64,000 nucleotides of DNA from Entonaema liquescens (taxonomy: Eukaryota > Ascomycota > Sordariomycetes > Xylariales > Xylariaceae). The position numbers and the translations under genes are program-made. Numbering within the stretch: the first letter of the stretch is position 1; every line of letters starts with the position of its first letter. Where the stretch lies: NCBI GenBank assembly GCA_902805475.1, contig CADCSX010000023.1, forward strand, positions 434,001 through 498,000. Direction: 5' to 3'. The notes beneath the pieces were generated by a model. It was not told where the DNA came from. It worked only from the letters and a program-made list of their open reading frames with translations, and searched no databases. Below, piece after piece: positions 22,668 to 33,315 of this stretch.

Positions 22668-24147
22668 CTATAACAAAGACATAACCTCAACCACCCCGTC
22701 CCTCCCCCCCTCCCCCTCTCCCCTCTCCCCCCTCTCCCTCCCCCCTCCCTGCCCTCCCGCCTCTCTTCCCTTCGCGCCCCTGCCCCCACCAACCCTCTCA
22801 TACAACCTCTCCTCCCCAAACGCCATCTCCCCAAACCTCACATAACTAATAAGCCCGCGGTCCACGACCGCGACCACCGCGGTGCGCCACGCGTGCTTGA
22901 GCCGGCGATACATCGCGCCCGCCCCAGCCCCTATCCCATCCTTCGCCTCCTCCGGCGCGTCCCACGGCGTGCACCGCTCCAGCAGCGCAGTCATCTGCTC
23001 GAGGGTGGGCACGGCGGAACCTCGCGCGTCTGCGACTGCGATCCGGAAGTCGGGGGTGGGGGCTTAGTCTTGGGAAGGCGGTGCTGCTCTTCCAGACGTG
23101 GAAGTGGATGCGGAAGGGGTCTTCGGGGCGGCGTGGAGGCGTGCGGGATAGGTGTCGGGATGTGGCGCGGGAGGAGGGCGAGTTGGGCGAAGATGGGGTT
23201 GTAGGAGCGGTAGAGGCCTGGTTTGACGAGGGGTCCGTAGGGCGGAGGTTGCGAGGATGAGGATGATGATGGTGATAGGGTGAGGAGGGAGAGTAGCCAT
23301 TGCCATAGACTCTGCGAGGAGGATTTAGCGGAGAGAGACGATGGTTGTGGGAGGGATATTGACGTCGCTCTCATGATCTTGTATCCCGTTCTCCGGAGGT
23401 TGGTGTAGACCTGGTATTTCTCGAGGCTGACCTTTCCTCTCTCGCCATCCTTGCCAATGAGAAGAGCGTAAGCTGCCTGGAAACTAAGCGGTATTCCCAA
23501 CGCGTAATCCTCGAATTTCCTGTCGGGTTCGTCGTCGTTTTCGTTCGCGCCGTCTTGCTTCACGGGCAGAATATCCTCGATCCCCGTGCCGGCCACCAGA
23601 GATCCAACGAGCCACGCTCGACCAGATACAAGGCCTCCTCCGGTAACAACCACGTCTTCAGCCACCCGGGCGTCTGCTTATACCCCTCGAGACCAGTCAC
23701 CACGCGACCAGTATTCTGGCCAAGCGGCCCCTTGATCTCGTTCTCCACGACAACCACGCGCTCTCTAGCAAACAGCCCCGCGCCCTTCTCGCCCTCCGTC
23801 TCCTCCGCAGGGGGGACGTCAGCCCATTTATCCGGGAAGTACCAAGCGCGAGTGTGGTCCTTAGGCTTGTGCGAGCGGGTGTAGCTCAGGACCTCGTGCA
23901 TAGCATCGCGACTAGCATCTAGAGCACTCTGCTGCGCGCGCGTGCCATGCGATTCGAAGTCCTTCTCTCCGCGACGAAGCGTCTTGCCCCCCGCCTGCTT
24001 CTTATCGAACAGCGAGGCGAACAGCCGGAAGTCCTGCGTCTCATCCGCAAGCGCATCCTCGAGGGACGGCGCCTCGTCTGCGCCTTGATCCCCAATAGGA
24101 GGCGCCAAGGTCGACGGTGGAACGAGGTCTTCGTCGTCAAAAGCCAT
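22668..24147 (-). CDS. sen54: tRNA-splicing endonuclease subunit Sen54, reading frame broken
   Basis: The start at 24147 opens a frame with Sen54 hallmarks: FRLFASLFDKKQAGGKTL, RAWYFPDKWADVP, and the family signature PEEALYLVERGSLDLWWP at about residues 172-189. After that signature (near 23581-23590) the homologous continuation (DILPVKQDG, then PLSFQAAYALLIG, EKYQVYTNLRRTGYKIMRAT, KPGLYRSYNPIF) lies in another frame. A further shift near 23120-23135 leads to DPFRIHFHVWKSSTAFP, and another near 23045-23065 to DFRIAVADARGSAVPTLEQ and MYRRLKHAWRTAVVAVVDRGLISYVRF. No GT-AG intron of credible length explains these shifts, and each coincides with a short C or G run. Sen54 pairs with Sen2, Sen15 and Sen34 to cut tRNA introns and is essential in yeast. 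Sequencing error or recent decay are both possible. The Gly/Arg/Glu tail comes from a polypyrimidine tract (22696-22795). Confidence 0.82.
22696..22795. repeat. Polypyrimidine C-rich tract
   Basis: About 100 bases almost wholly C and T on the plus strand, interrupted by few purines. It encodes the low-complexity Gly/Arg/Glu tail of Sen54 on the minus strand and has G-quadruplex potential there. Confidence 0.8.
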
Positions 24148-24635
24148 GACGTTCGAGATTTGGGAGAGTGGTGACTCGGAACCCCGATAGAGTTAGAAGA
24201 ATCTTTTTTCGGCCAGCGTGATTGGTGAAGGTTATCACATGTAAAGCTTGAAGTGTTATCGCTTAAACAACCCCATGTACTTGGATAGGTACATAGTACT
24301 GCTTTTTTTAATGAGAAAATACTTAGGTAACTTTCCAATAAGTCTTACCAAATATCAATATTTGGCGTGTCACTAGGAAACAAAACATGTATTAATTCAT
24401 GTTCTCTCTTTCCTTTCCCTACCTAAGTAAGCTACATGTAGATATTGAGTTAGATGTGGGAATCTTAGCTTAAGGTTATCTTCGCACGGAACTCGCTAAG
24501 CCCAAGTCAGCCTAGATCTTTTAATGACCGGTCCAATCATATCAACTCATTACTTTCCCACCACCGTGGAAATCTCGACAAGCGGGCACATTGCGCTATA
24601 TACAAAGTTTTTACGGCCCTTCTTCAACAACAAAT
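24148..24635. other. Intergenic region between Sen54 and tRNA-Leu
   Basis: About 490 bases that should contain the Sen54 promoter on the minus strand. No other gene was recognised. Confidence 0.5.
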
Positions 24636-24738
24636 GGGAGTTTGGCCGAGTGGTTAAGGCGTCGTGTTTAGGTCTTCCAAAAGAACACCTTGTAACCCGC
24701 GATGGGAAACCGCGCAGGTTCGAATCCTGCAGCTCTCA
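24636..24738 (+). tRNA. tRNA-Leu (anticodon UAG) with intron
   Basis: The cloverleaf was read directly. The acceptor stem GGGAGTT pairs with AGCTCTC, discriminator A at 24738. The D-arm is GCC GAGTGGTTAA GGC, and the anticodon stem TCGTG pairs with CGCGA. The anticodon TAG is at 24669-24671, decoding CUA. A 24-base intron (24673-24696) lies one base after the anticodon, the usual eukaryotic place, followed by a long variable arm and the T-arm GCAGG TTCGAAT CCTGC. The A and B box words TGGCCGAGTGG and GGTTCGAATCC are intact. The intron would be removed by the Sen endonuclease, a subunit of which is encoded about 0.5 kb away. No 3' CCA is encoded, as expected. Confidence 0.95.
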
Positions 24739-26158
24739 TCTCATTTATCTTTTGCCAGTCATATCATTTTGATCCAGGCTCCGAGTCTTTTTTACAAGTC
24801 TTTTTTGCCACTCTTTATTCCTAGTCCAAAGTCAAGTATTAGCTCGGTGAATTTTTATTTATTTTTTATTTATTTTTACATTTCGACTACTTCGGAGGGG
24901 GCGGGGTAAAAGTCTAAAAAGCACATCGTCATTCGTAAGATTCCCTTTAATCCTAAGTCGTACATTAGGTAGTAAAACCACATCTGGTTATTCCTTACGA
25001 TGTAGCTAACCAGAGAAATTGGAATTTTTCTATAAGCACAGATCTCTTACTCATATAGAAGAATAGTATAAACAATTATTCAAAATTGGCCTGATACGTA
25101 AGTCACCTATATGCTAAAGTGCCCAAGCAGCCTTGACAAAATATCCTGCTGCCCTATGCAATAAATAGAATAGCGTCGACGACGTAGACCAAGTTCCTTT
25201 CACGTTGAAATTCCTTTCCACGCCAACATATACACATTCCTGATCAAGTTGGATGTCATAAATTCGGGGCGTATGTACGCGGAGGTACAATTCCAACAAT
25301 CCAACCCCTACAATCTCAACTCTTTAGAGAAAGGCTTCGGCAGCGACGTGAAATAAGGTCGGTTATGCGTTTCTCCTTTCATCTGGTCGCATCCTCGAAT
25401 TAGTTGCCTGGTAACGAACAGAGGTATATAATGATATTTTCCGTGCTCGCAATTAGAGGCGGAGAGAACTAAAGTTGAGGCCGTCCAGATGACCGTATTC
25501 CCCATGAACGCCCGGAATTTGATGCGCTGGTATCCTTGCACCACCCTGTGAGAATCTCTCATTACCGTAACGCCGCAAAGTCCGACACGATGGTACGCGT
25601 GTCCGTCAAACGCAAAGCTGGTACAATCAAACCACGCATCCCCTAACTCCAATCCTGTTTTCGCATCCTGCTCCTAAATATCTCTAGACGAATATAATTA
25701 CTAATGAATCAAGCCTATGCTTTATTCGCCTGCCTGCATAGACCGCCTTGGGGGTCGAGGGTATATCTTGCTGTAACCCTAACTAGAAAAGCTAAGAAGC
25801 TCACGAGAACCTCATAGGCTCATAATCTCCTTAGCAGGTATGGATAATGCGAGCAACCAGTTCCGCTGCACTGCGAATTAGCCTAACATTCCACTATCGT
25901 GATAGTAGTGTTCTACTCTTCTCCCGTACCGGTTTTAGCCAGCACACCGGTCAAAAACTCGTGGCCCTTTAGACAAACGGGAGGTCTTAGGTGAGACGAG
26001 TTTTCGAACGTCTAAGCTAATGAAACCGCTGAACGTATGACAATTCGCAAAAGCACGCCCGTTCGTTAAAAATTCGGCGAGCCACAATGCTCGGGTGTAG
26101 TATCACGCGAAATTGAAGTCAGACGCCCCAACCTCATCAAATTCGTAATACGATACTC
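24739..26158. other. Intergenic region, no convincing gene
   Basis: About 1.4 kb. Two short minus-strand open frames (25308-25652, 114 codons, and 25114-25299) lie close together but carry no recognisable domain; they could be parts of an unrecognised gene. T runs shortly after the tRNA (for example 24788-24793) are candidate RNA polymerase III terminators. Confidence 0.4.
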
Positions 26159-27594
26159 TCATTCGATCAGTGGTTTCTTCTGGCCTCCTACTAAGCAATA
26201 TCCTAGGGACGCTAAAGCATTCGGGTCGTCGGCCAAAACGATCGTTCTCGCTGGTAGCATTGGATTATTCTGGTCAACTGCTGAGGCGTCCTTCGCCGCT
26301 TGCTCGATGGCATCCATTTCTTCCTTACAGGCCTGGTGATCCAAGGGGCATATGACGATAGGCTGTCGAAGAGTGATATCACGAGCCGATGCTAATTGCG
26401 CCTGTGTCATACCAAATGTCAGTGATAATCCACAAAGAAGATCCTGCACAACTTTCACCACGCTTGTATTTAGCATACCTTAATAGTAAGAAAAAACTCG
26501 ATCTTGTATAGTGTAGATGTTGTCGTGAATGACGTAACTTCGTAATTCGGAAAAGCCGGCTGTCCCCTTCGAATAATCCCATTCGCATCTCTTAGGTCCT
26601 TATGCGGAAAGATGATGCCCATATTAGTCACATAACCTGCCTCCGGCAACTTGGCTCCTATTGTTTGTGTGTGTTTCTGTAGCCTGTTCACCTTCTTGGT
26701 CGGCTCATCTCCTTCGGGGTTGTAGGTGATCTCTTCCTCGATCGCAAGTGTGATTTTCTGTATTGTAACCTTTCTCGCCTTGGCTAGCCAGTCGAGGTTG
26801 GGGGCCAACTTGATATATACCGTAATCGGGTCCATAGGTCCGTAGCTCCATCTTGGAAGCGAAATGCCGAGCGTCACTATGTTGTCGGTGGTCACGGCCT
26901 TGTGTTCGGGCCGGTTATACATTCCAAAGGTCGACAACGTATCATATCTTTGCAAAGGGATCGGGAATGCGTATTTATTCTGTATACTTGGACCCTGCTG
27001 CACCGTTACCACCAGTTCGTAATATGTCTCTGCAGTCCTGCTTGGAAGTTGTAATGAAGCCGGCGGTATCCTCCTATTCGTCTCTTCACCGCCTCGTCCA
27101 AACGGGATAAACAAGACAAATGGGAGGTCCATCGTCATGACCTGCTCTGCATCCCTGCCTGTCGCGCATCTATATAGTAAAAGTTCCTTTCCAACAACGT
27201 CGGTCGTGTCGCGTCGAGGGGTTCCGAGGTGGCGCTTGGCTACATTTTCGGCGGCTGGGTGAATCGTTTCTCTTCTTTGAAGACATATCCGCACTAGGGA
27301 GATAGCAACGGGAGCGGAATACCCTGACGCAGGCCTAATCTCGACCTTGCCTTCAATACGCGGCTACGGATATAATGTTAGTCGCGTAAGTAGTTGGGGA
27401 GGCTTCGAATTAATCTTGGTCTCGGGTTATTCAAGCCGCGCATCCTACATCGAGGAAACGGAAGCTGAAGGATGGGGATAAAAGGGATTGAAGCGCAAAC
27501 TCACCAACGTAGCCGAAATACCAGGATACCCTACTAGAAAACTACTATTTGGAGGGCCGGAAACCCGAACCGAAGCTTGCACTCGTTCTGCCAT
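26159..27594 (-). CDS. Arrestin-like protein
   Basis: Exons 27594-27505, 27363-26479 and 26401-26159, joined in phase 0; 405 residues. Exon 1 gives MAERVQASVRVSGPPNSSFL; exon 2 carries the body of the arrestin fold. This includes IEGKVEIRPASGYSAPVAIS, TYYELVVTVQQGP, the C-domain stretch ISLPRWSYGPMDPITVYIKL and the YKIEFFLTIK strand. Exon 3 starts AQLASARDITLRQPIVICPLD, the typical end of the arrestin C-domain. The last intron has a good branch site (CACTGAC) before ACAG. Fungal arrestin-like proteins link membrane cargo to ubiquitin ligases or act in signalling. At 405 residues this one is much shorter than PalF or Art-type adaptors, and I see no PPxY motif in it. Confidence 0.85.
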
Positions 27595-27915
27595 GCTCCT
27601 TGAGCGCCGTGTCCGGTAAGTGGAAGAAAAGACAAATGTTCAGCGCCGGCCGGGCGCATCTATTCCTCACGGACGGCTGTAAGCCGACACTGTCTTGCGA
27701 AATGCGATCTCTGCACGATCCAGAATTTCAAATGGGAAAAGCGCACTACATGTCAAATCTTGGTCGTCGCAGTAACGTTCGCCGAGAGTGAAGTATAGGT
27801 GTAATCGCTATTATTATCGAATGTGGTGTCGCTTGGTGTTACCTGTCGAGATAATTGAGGGTGGAGAGTCGCAAAAAAAGGCGGGACGCAACAATTAGTA
27901 AATACGGTTTATACC

Positions 27916-27975
27916 TAGCGTATGGTGTGTATGGCGTATGGCGTAGGGCGTATAGCGTATAGCGTATAGGTTATA
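27916..27975 (+). repeat. Minisatellite, GCGTATGG/GCGTATAG units
   Basis: About seven imperfect copies of a 7-9 base unit built on GCGTAT. The copies differ mainly by G/A transitions. It is intergenic, upstream of the arrestin-like gene. Confidence 0.85.
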
Positions 27976-28415
27976 GGTAAGTAGGTAGTAGCTTTGATTG
28001 CTCGGTAGCCGATGGAGACGGGGTGGCTGAGATAAGGGACGCGAATCGACGGGCTGTGGACTGGTGATTGACGGGCGGCAAGTAATGTAAAGTCACCGCC
28101 CTGTTCGACAAAGAACTGATGGGCGAATTGATAGCAGAGCAGAATTGATAGTAGAATGATAGCAACAAAAACGAGTGGAGTGGGATATCCCCTGGAGGTT
28201 ACTGCCTTAATTCCAGTCGGTTGAAGTTGGCAGGTTTGTAGCTCCGTAGCTCGGCTTCTAGGACTTGGGTTTGTACTTGCTACGAATGTGCTACGTAACG
28301 AAGTCGGTATAAAAGATAGGTATGTACCTAGATAGCCCGGCAGCTGAAAGGGTCACCTTGGAAGGAGAGAGAGGGGAATAAGGTTCTGGAAGATTAGTTT
28401 ACATTGAATTGGACC

Positions 28416-28434
28416 TTCTTTTTTTTTTTTTTTT
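28416..28434 (+). repeat. Poly-T tract
   Basis: A run of about 18 T (one C near the start) in intergenic DNA. Confidence 0.9.
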
Positions 28435-30381
28435 ACTGCCCCCAGAAGGCAGAAAGCAACTGATTGAACTGCACCCCGTGTGCCAAAATCAAACTGTTTA
28501 ACCCCACAAGTCCTACGGGGGGTGGAAAGACAAGCCGGGCTAGGCCAGGGATTCTGTTGCCAAATGTGTGGGTAACAGAATGCTTAAGCAAAGACGTCTG
28601 CTCAAGGCCGTAACAATTAATAACAATTAATAACAACTAAGGCTTGGAGGTTTAAGGATGTTTAAGGATGATTTAAGGAGTTTGGTATAATAGTAAGGGC
28701 TGTAGGGGTAATAATGAAAGATGGGAATGGGAAAATGTGACAGATACTACCTGCCTGAAAGTTTGAAGCTGAAAGGGGAAATTGGCTGTTGTAGGAGCAC
28801 GAGGATTTTGGAGAGATTGGAGAGACTTCCACCATCTTTCAATTAAAACCAATAGACGGCCGTTCCGATTCGGGCGGTTAGGCGTAGTGGAGGTAGTACC
28901 TATCTGACATATCTCGGGTACTTATAAAAGGCGAGCTTCGAATATGAAATATTAGGTACCATCAGCTCATCTTCTTGTACCAACATTTAGGTACCCACCA
29001 GCAATTGTAAGTACACTAGTGTACCTATCTCATCTGGTTACCTATCTCCATCATATACGTCGACGTATCGTTTAATTAGCATTTTACGCGTATAAATTCT
29101 ATTGGTTTTATCCTATATACAATCGGTTGTGCATTTATATATCTTATGTCTTGCGCAACTGTAGTGATATAACTAAGTGCATCTTGTTATCGATGACGAC
29201 AGAGGTAAGCTATCATTGATATGCACTTACATAAGTTACCGGTAACTATAACTAAGATATCTTAGGTATTAGTTACTATTTACCCATGCTTTGGCACTGG
29301 TTTGACATAATAGAATAATACATGGACGTGTCGTAGAGATGATGCATCATGACATTTAAACGGACCGAGCAAGTCTATTGTTACGCATGCACTTGTGTCT
29401 TTGATATCCGGAAATACTTATCGATATTTTAACATCCCGCCCCCTCACAACATCAAACTTCCCTACTACATATCACAACAACTATATATAGGTAACTTAG
29501 CAATACAGAAAAAGAATAGATAATTGGTATTATAATGTGCATGGCCACACGTGGGAGTGTAGCTTCGGGCGAGTAAAATAGACCCAGCACAAGCTATCAT
29601 TTAACATAGAAGCCTATTCAGTATTCAGACGTAGACATGTACTTTCATGAAAGCCTATGTACAGAAGAAGGGTTCTTACCTAGCTTGGGGGCCATGTAGG
29701 AACCTGAACCTAGCCTGGATGAGGCTGATGACCCTGAAGGCTACCCCTGCCCTGCCTAGGTGCCGATACCATGCGCATAGTACAAAAGGTTTTATTTTTA
29801 CTCCCGTCGAATTCGCTTATTTCCTTACTTGTGGGTTTGAAAGATGAGTTATGTAGACGTTACCTAACCACCAAGAGCCGCATCCACCATAGGAGGTAAG
29901 CTTCTTGTTCTAATGACTCAATCTCAATTACAGAAAAGATAGGACTTACCAATGAATACCCGACACTAGCTATATGTTAGAACAACCCGAGCTTCACCCT
30001 TCCACCCTCAGCTACTGTCTTAGCGCTTACAACCCGCTCTAAAGTCCTACATATGTACCTACCTACCTATGTATGCACAGATGCACAGTACTACACCAAT
30101 GTAAAGCCGCATACGCACGGCGCCTTTGCCGCCCAGCAGCAATGTAACCCCCAGCGCGCCATCAATTTTACGGCGGGAACCCTATGAGTTTCCCGGGAAA
30201 TCGTAGGATGATTCGCAGGTGTTGATCCCACGTGTCCCCGCGTTCTTAATATGTATTTTAGTTCTTAGTCTTTGGTGCATGGGATAATACATTAAGATAA
30301 AAGGCGATGCAGGTGAATATAATGAGATAAGATGATAGGCCATAAATGCGACCTGCATGTCTTAAGTCCACTTCCCATGTC

Positions 30382-30414
30382 TCTACTACTACTAGGTACT
30401 ACTACTACTACTAC
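30382..30414 (+). repeat. CTA/ACT trinucleotide microsatellite
   Basis: Tandem CTA units, interrupted once by AGGTA. Intergenic, upstream of the cyclophilin gene. Confidence 0.85.
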
Positions 30415-30745
30415 GGATCCCTACGTAGGTACAAGATTACCTAGTATGGTACTACCTACCAGCCTTAACTAGCCCCATACCCAATCAATATAGGGCGTAA
30501 AAGCCCCGCATCGGCCCCTGGATTGGGACGTTTTAGCCTCCTCCACTTCGTAACCCCACAGCTTCTCTTTATCGTTGAATCGTAACTTTTTTTGAACTTC
30601 CAACTTCACGTCATTCGTTGTTTCGTTGTTTCATACGATCCCGTACCATTGGATACCTAGAGAGCTGTGCTAAGAAGTCTTAGGGGCCCTGATCGCGTAG
30701 TTCCAACTCCCCGGATATGATGCATTAAGGGAACTTCAAACCATA

Positions 30746-31315
30746 ATGTCCGTCACTTTACACACCACTCAAGGTGATCTCAAAATTGAGGTCTTCTGTG
30801 AAAGCGTGCCCAAGACCGCCGAGGTGTGTATATCCATCCAGCTCAAGCCCTCACTTCAGCATCGTCAAGTCCTTAAATTAATTATTAAATAGAACTTTTT
30901 AGCACTATGTGCATCAAACTACTATGATCAGTCGCCAATTCACCGGCTGATTCCTGGCTTCATGGTTCAAACAGGTGGCCCGGCAGACCCTACGCCAGAT
31001 AACCCCAAAGGCGGCCGGTCGATATGGGGCGGGACATTTGAGGATGAGATCCGGCCAGCTCTTAAGCACAACGCCCGTGGAATTGTGTCGATGGCAAATA
31101 AGGGACCCGGGACCAACGGCTCACAGTTTTTTATCATCTTCGACAAGGCACCTCATCTGGACGGCCTAAATACAGTATTCGGCAAGCTCATCGGGGATGA
31201 TAGCTTGGCTACTCTGGCTAAATTGGAAACGCTCGAAGTAGACAAGAAGAACCGGCCAAAGGAGAAGGTGCTCATCGAGAAGGTGACTATCCATGCTAAT
31301 CCGCTGGCGGCTTGA
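30746..31315 (+). CDS. Cyclophilin-type peptidyl-prolyl isomerase, PPIL3 class
   Basis: Exon 30746-30823, intron 30824-30892 (GTGTGT...AATAG), exon 30893-31315; 166 residues, the usual length for PPIL3 proteins. The start MSVTLHTTQGDLKIEVFCES and the junction KTAE/NFLALCASNYYDQSPIHR are typical of this class, as is the end EKVTIHANPLA. Active-site residues R, F and Q are present in HRLIPGFMVQTG. The region GPGTNGSQFFI is intact. The Trp of human CypA (EWLDGKHVVFG) is replaced (PHLDGLNTVFG), as in PPIL3, so cyclosporin binding may be weak. The human homologue is found in spliceosomes. There are no targeting signals, so it probably acts in cytosol or nucleus. The N-terminal methionine is the first of the exon. 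Confidence 0.93.
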
Positions 31316-32151
31316 GTGCCACAATCTTCCTCTATCGTGTCAGATGAAGATCTACAGTCAAAGTCTATCTGAACCAGCATATTCTTGGGCATTCCGCGAC
31401 TTGGGTTTCCAAGATCACTGTCATTTATGGGAGGGTAACTATGGAGTTGTCTTGTTAGTCTCACTTTCGTCCGCTAGCTACTTCTGTCTTACTATTACAG
31501 ATTATTCGATAACAATAGCAGATACCGTAGAATAGAATAGAATACATGATTCCGGGCTCCTTAGATAGGCACATGCTTTAATAAAGGAGTGTCAGATTCC
31601 CTAGCAAATGGTGCAGTTAAGGTCTTCATTCTCGTTTTAAGATTGATAGTTACGACCTAACCGCTCCGTTAATTCTCGACAGAAGTTATACCTAACATAG
31701 TAACGGGTCGCACATAAGCAGGAATTTACAACACAATACAACTGATCATACGAAGTAATATCGAGGTATCCAACCTCTTCATGGTCAAGTTCACAAATTG
31801 CGGTTGCCCCTTCCAGAATCAATATAAGCTAGTACCTGCCTTACGTATCTACTTGCCCGCCTACCTTCGAGGTGCCTAAGGTAGGTGCTTAGGCATAGAA
31901 CATTTATTTTATTCCGTGCCTGCCTATCGACTTAGGTATTCACCTACCCAGAGCAATATTCTCTTTCCACAATTCTCTCTATAATTCTTTACTATTCTCC
32001 CAACTTCTAATCTCAACCACGCGTCGACGTAACCAATACCATTTTCACGTCAACCTCCAGGTTACATTCCCATACCTCGTTACAAGCTGCGATCTGATTC
32101 CACCTCGATTGCAATTCAAATAGTGATTCATCTGCACTTAACATTTCCATC
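31316..32151. other. Intergenic region
   Basis: About 840 bases containing the 3' flank of the cyclophilin gene and the promoter of the DUF7918 gene. No other gene, repeat or RNA was recognised. Confidence 0.5.
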
Positions 32152-33315
32152 ATGGCCATACTCGAAGACTTACCTGGAGTGAAGGTTACCGTCCGCATCA
32201 ACGGTGTAGATTGCCCGGAATATGATGATCCCGATACCACGGGGCAGCAGCCTGATCTACCAACTATTTCAAAATACATTGAGTCACCCGATGACGCGGA
32301 GTTCACTCTCCACCTTACCATTGACAAGGACTACGACTGGAATAGTCACAACTACTCCCTTGCTTTCCGCGCCTGGATTGATTCTCGTTGGATTTGCGGA
32401 CACATCGTCTATAAGAGCCAGCTCGCCAAGGGCTCTTATGAATCAGTAATCACGGGCAAGGATATCTTCGACGAAAGCACCCAATCCTGGCGTCATCATA
32501 AGCTTAGATTCTCCGCAGTGAAAACTGGTAGGTTATAGCGTATATGTGAATTAGGATTTACAGATGGTACTAACTCGGGGCTTTAAGTCGAGAATGCGAC
32601 GAAAGAACGCATCAACAAAGACCAACAGGTAGCGAAAAACCTCGGACTGATTAAAATTGAAATAAAACGCGTTATCGTCATGGGAAAGCTTGGAGGTAAC
32701 TACCATGGTGACTCCGGCCTGGGGAGCTCCTCTTTAGAGCTTACTGAGAAGTCTCTTAAAGGGAAATCACTTTCCCATGGAACAACGTAAGATATAAGAA
32801 GCTCTATACTTTCCGCATGATATTCTGACTCTCTACTACAGGCTATCCACTAGTCTAGCAACTAAACGCCCTGATTACGTGCGCGAAAACCCTTTCCCTG
32901 GTGACAATGGGCCCATCGCTACCTTCCTATTCCAGTATAGGTCAAAAAGTAAGTACCGTAGTAAAGAAGCCACTCCCTTGATATGCTTATACAATAACAG
33001 AAGCACTCCGAGATGAGATGATAATCCCGCGGACTCCACCCAGATCACCAAGCTTAGACGGCCTCTCTGCAGCCGAAATAAGCCGGTTAGCAAAGGAGAG
33101 GCTTGAGGATATCAACGTGAGCTTTGAACATTTTCCCGTCAGATAACAATACTAACTATTACCCCCAGGCAAGAAAGCAGCTGATCAAGGGGGAACCGAA
33201 AGCTATCAAGCGCGAAATCGATGAGGTTCTCGACCTGACCGAGTATGATATATCAGCTCGCCCGACCAAGACTCGACGACGTCCGTCCCAAGTTATTGAC
33301 CTCACTGATGAATGA
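32152..33315 (+). CDS. DUF7918-type protein with C-terminal SUMO-related motifs
   Basis: Five exons: 32152-32527, 32588-32786, 32842-32948, 33001-33116, 33169-33315; 314 residues. The N-terminal 220 residues match the pattern I associate with fungal DUF7918 proteins: KVTVRINGVDCPEYDDPD, then EFTLHLTIDKDYDW, IDSRWICGHIV, LGLIKIEIKRVIV, and the invariant-looking LKGKSLSHGTT before a PFPGDNGPIATFLFQYRS end. Its molecular role is unknown. The last exon is unusual. It has two sumoylation consensus sites (IKGE, IKRE), two SUMO-interaction-like motifs (VLDLT, VIDLT) and a basic patch (TKTRRRP), all within about 48 residues. A nuclear, SUMO-linked role is inferred from that tail only. Confidence 0.82.

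Larger units (their letters stand above)
27595..30745. other. 3.1-kb region without a convincing gene
   Basis: Contains a minisatellite at 27916-27975, a T run at 28416-28434 and a CTA/ACT microsatellite at 30382-30414. Open frames are short and motif-free. The arrestin promoter lies at the left end and the cyclophilin promoter at the right end; nothing else could be assigned. Confidence 0.45.

Noticed and set aside
23064..23306. 80-codon open frame within Sen54
   Set aside because: A shifted reading of Sen54 coding sequence; Pro/Thr-rich and not the conserved frame.
25114..25652. Two adjacent minus-strand open frames (114 and 61 codons)
   Set aside because: Could be exons of one gene but no frame-consistent splice or domain was found; left as spacer.
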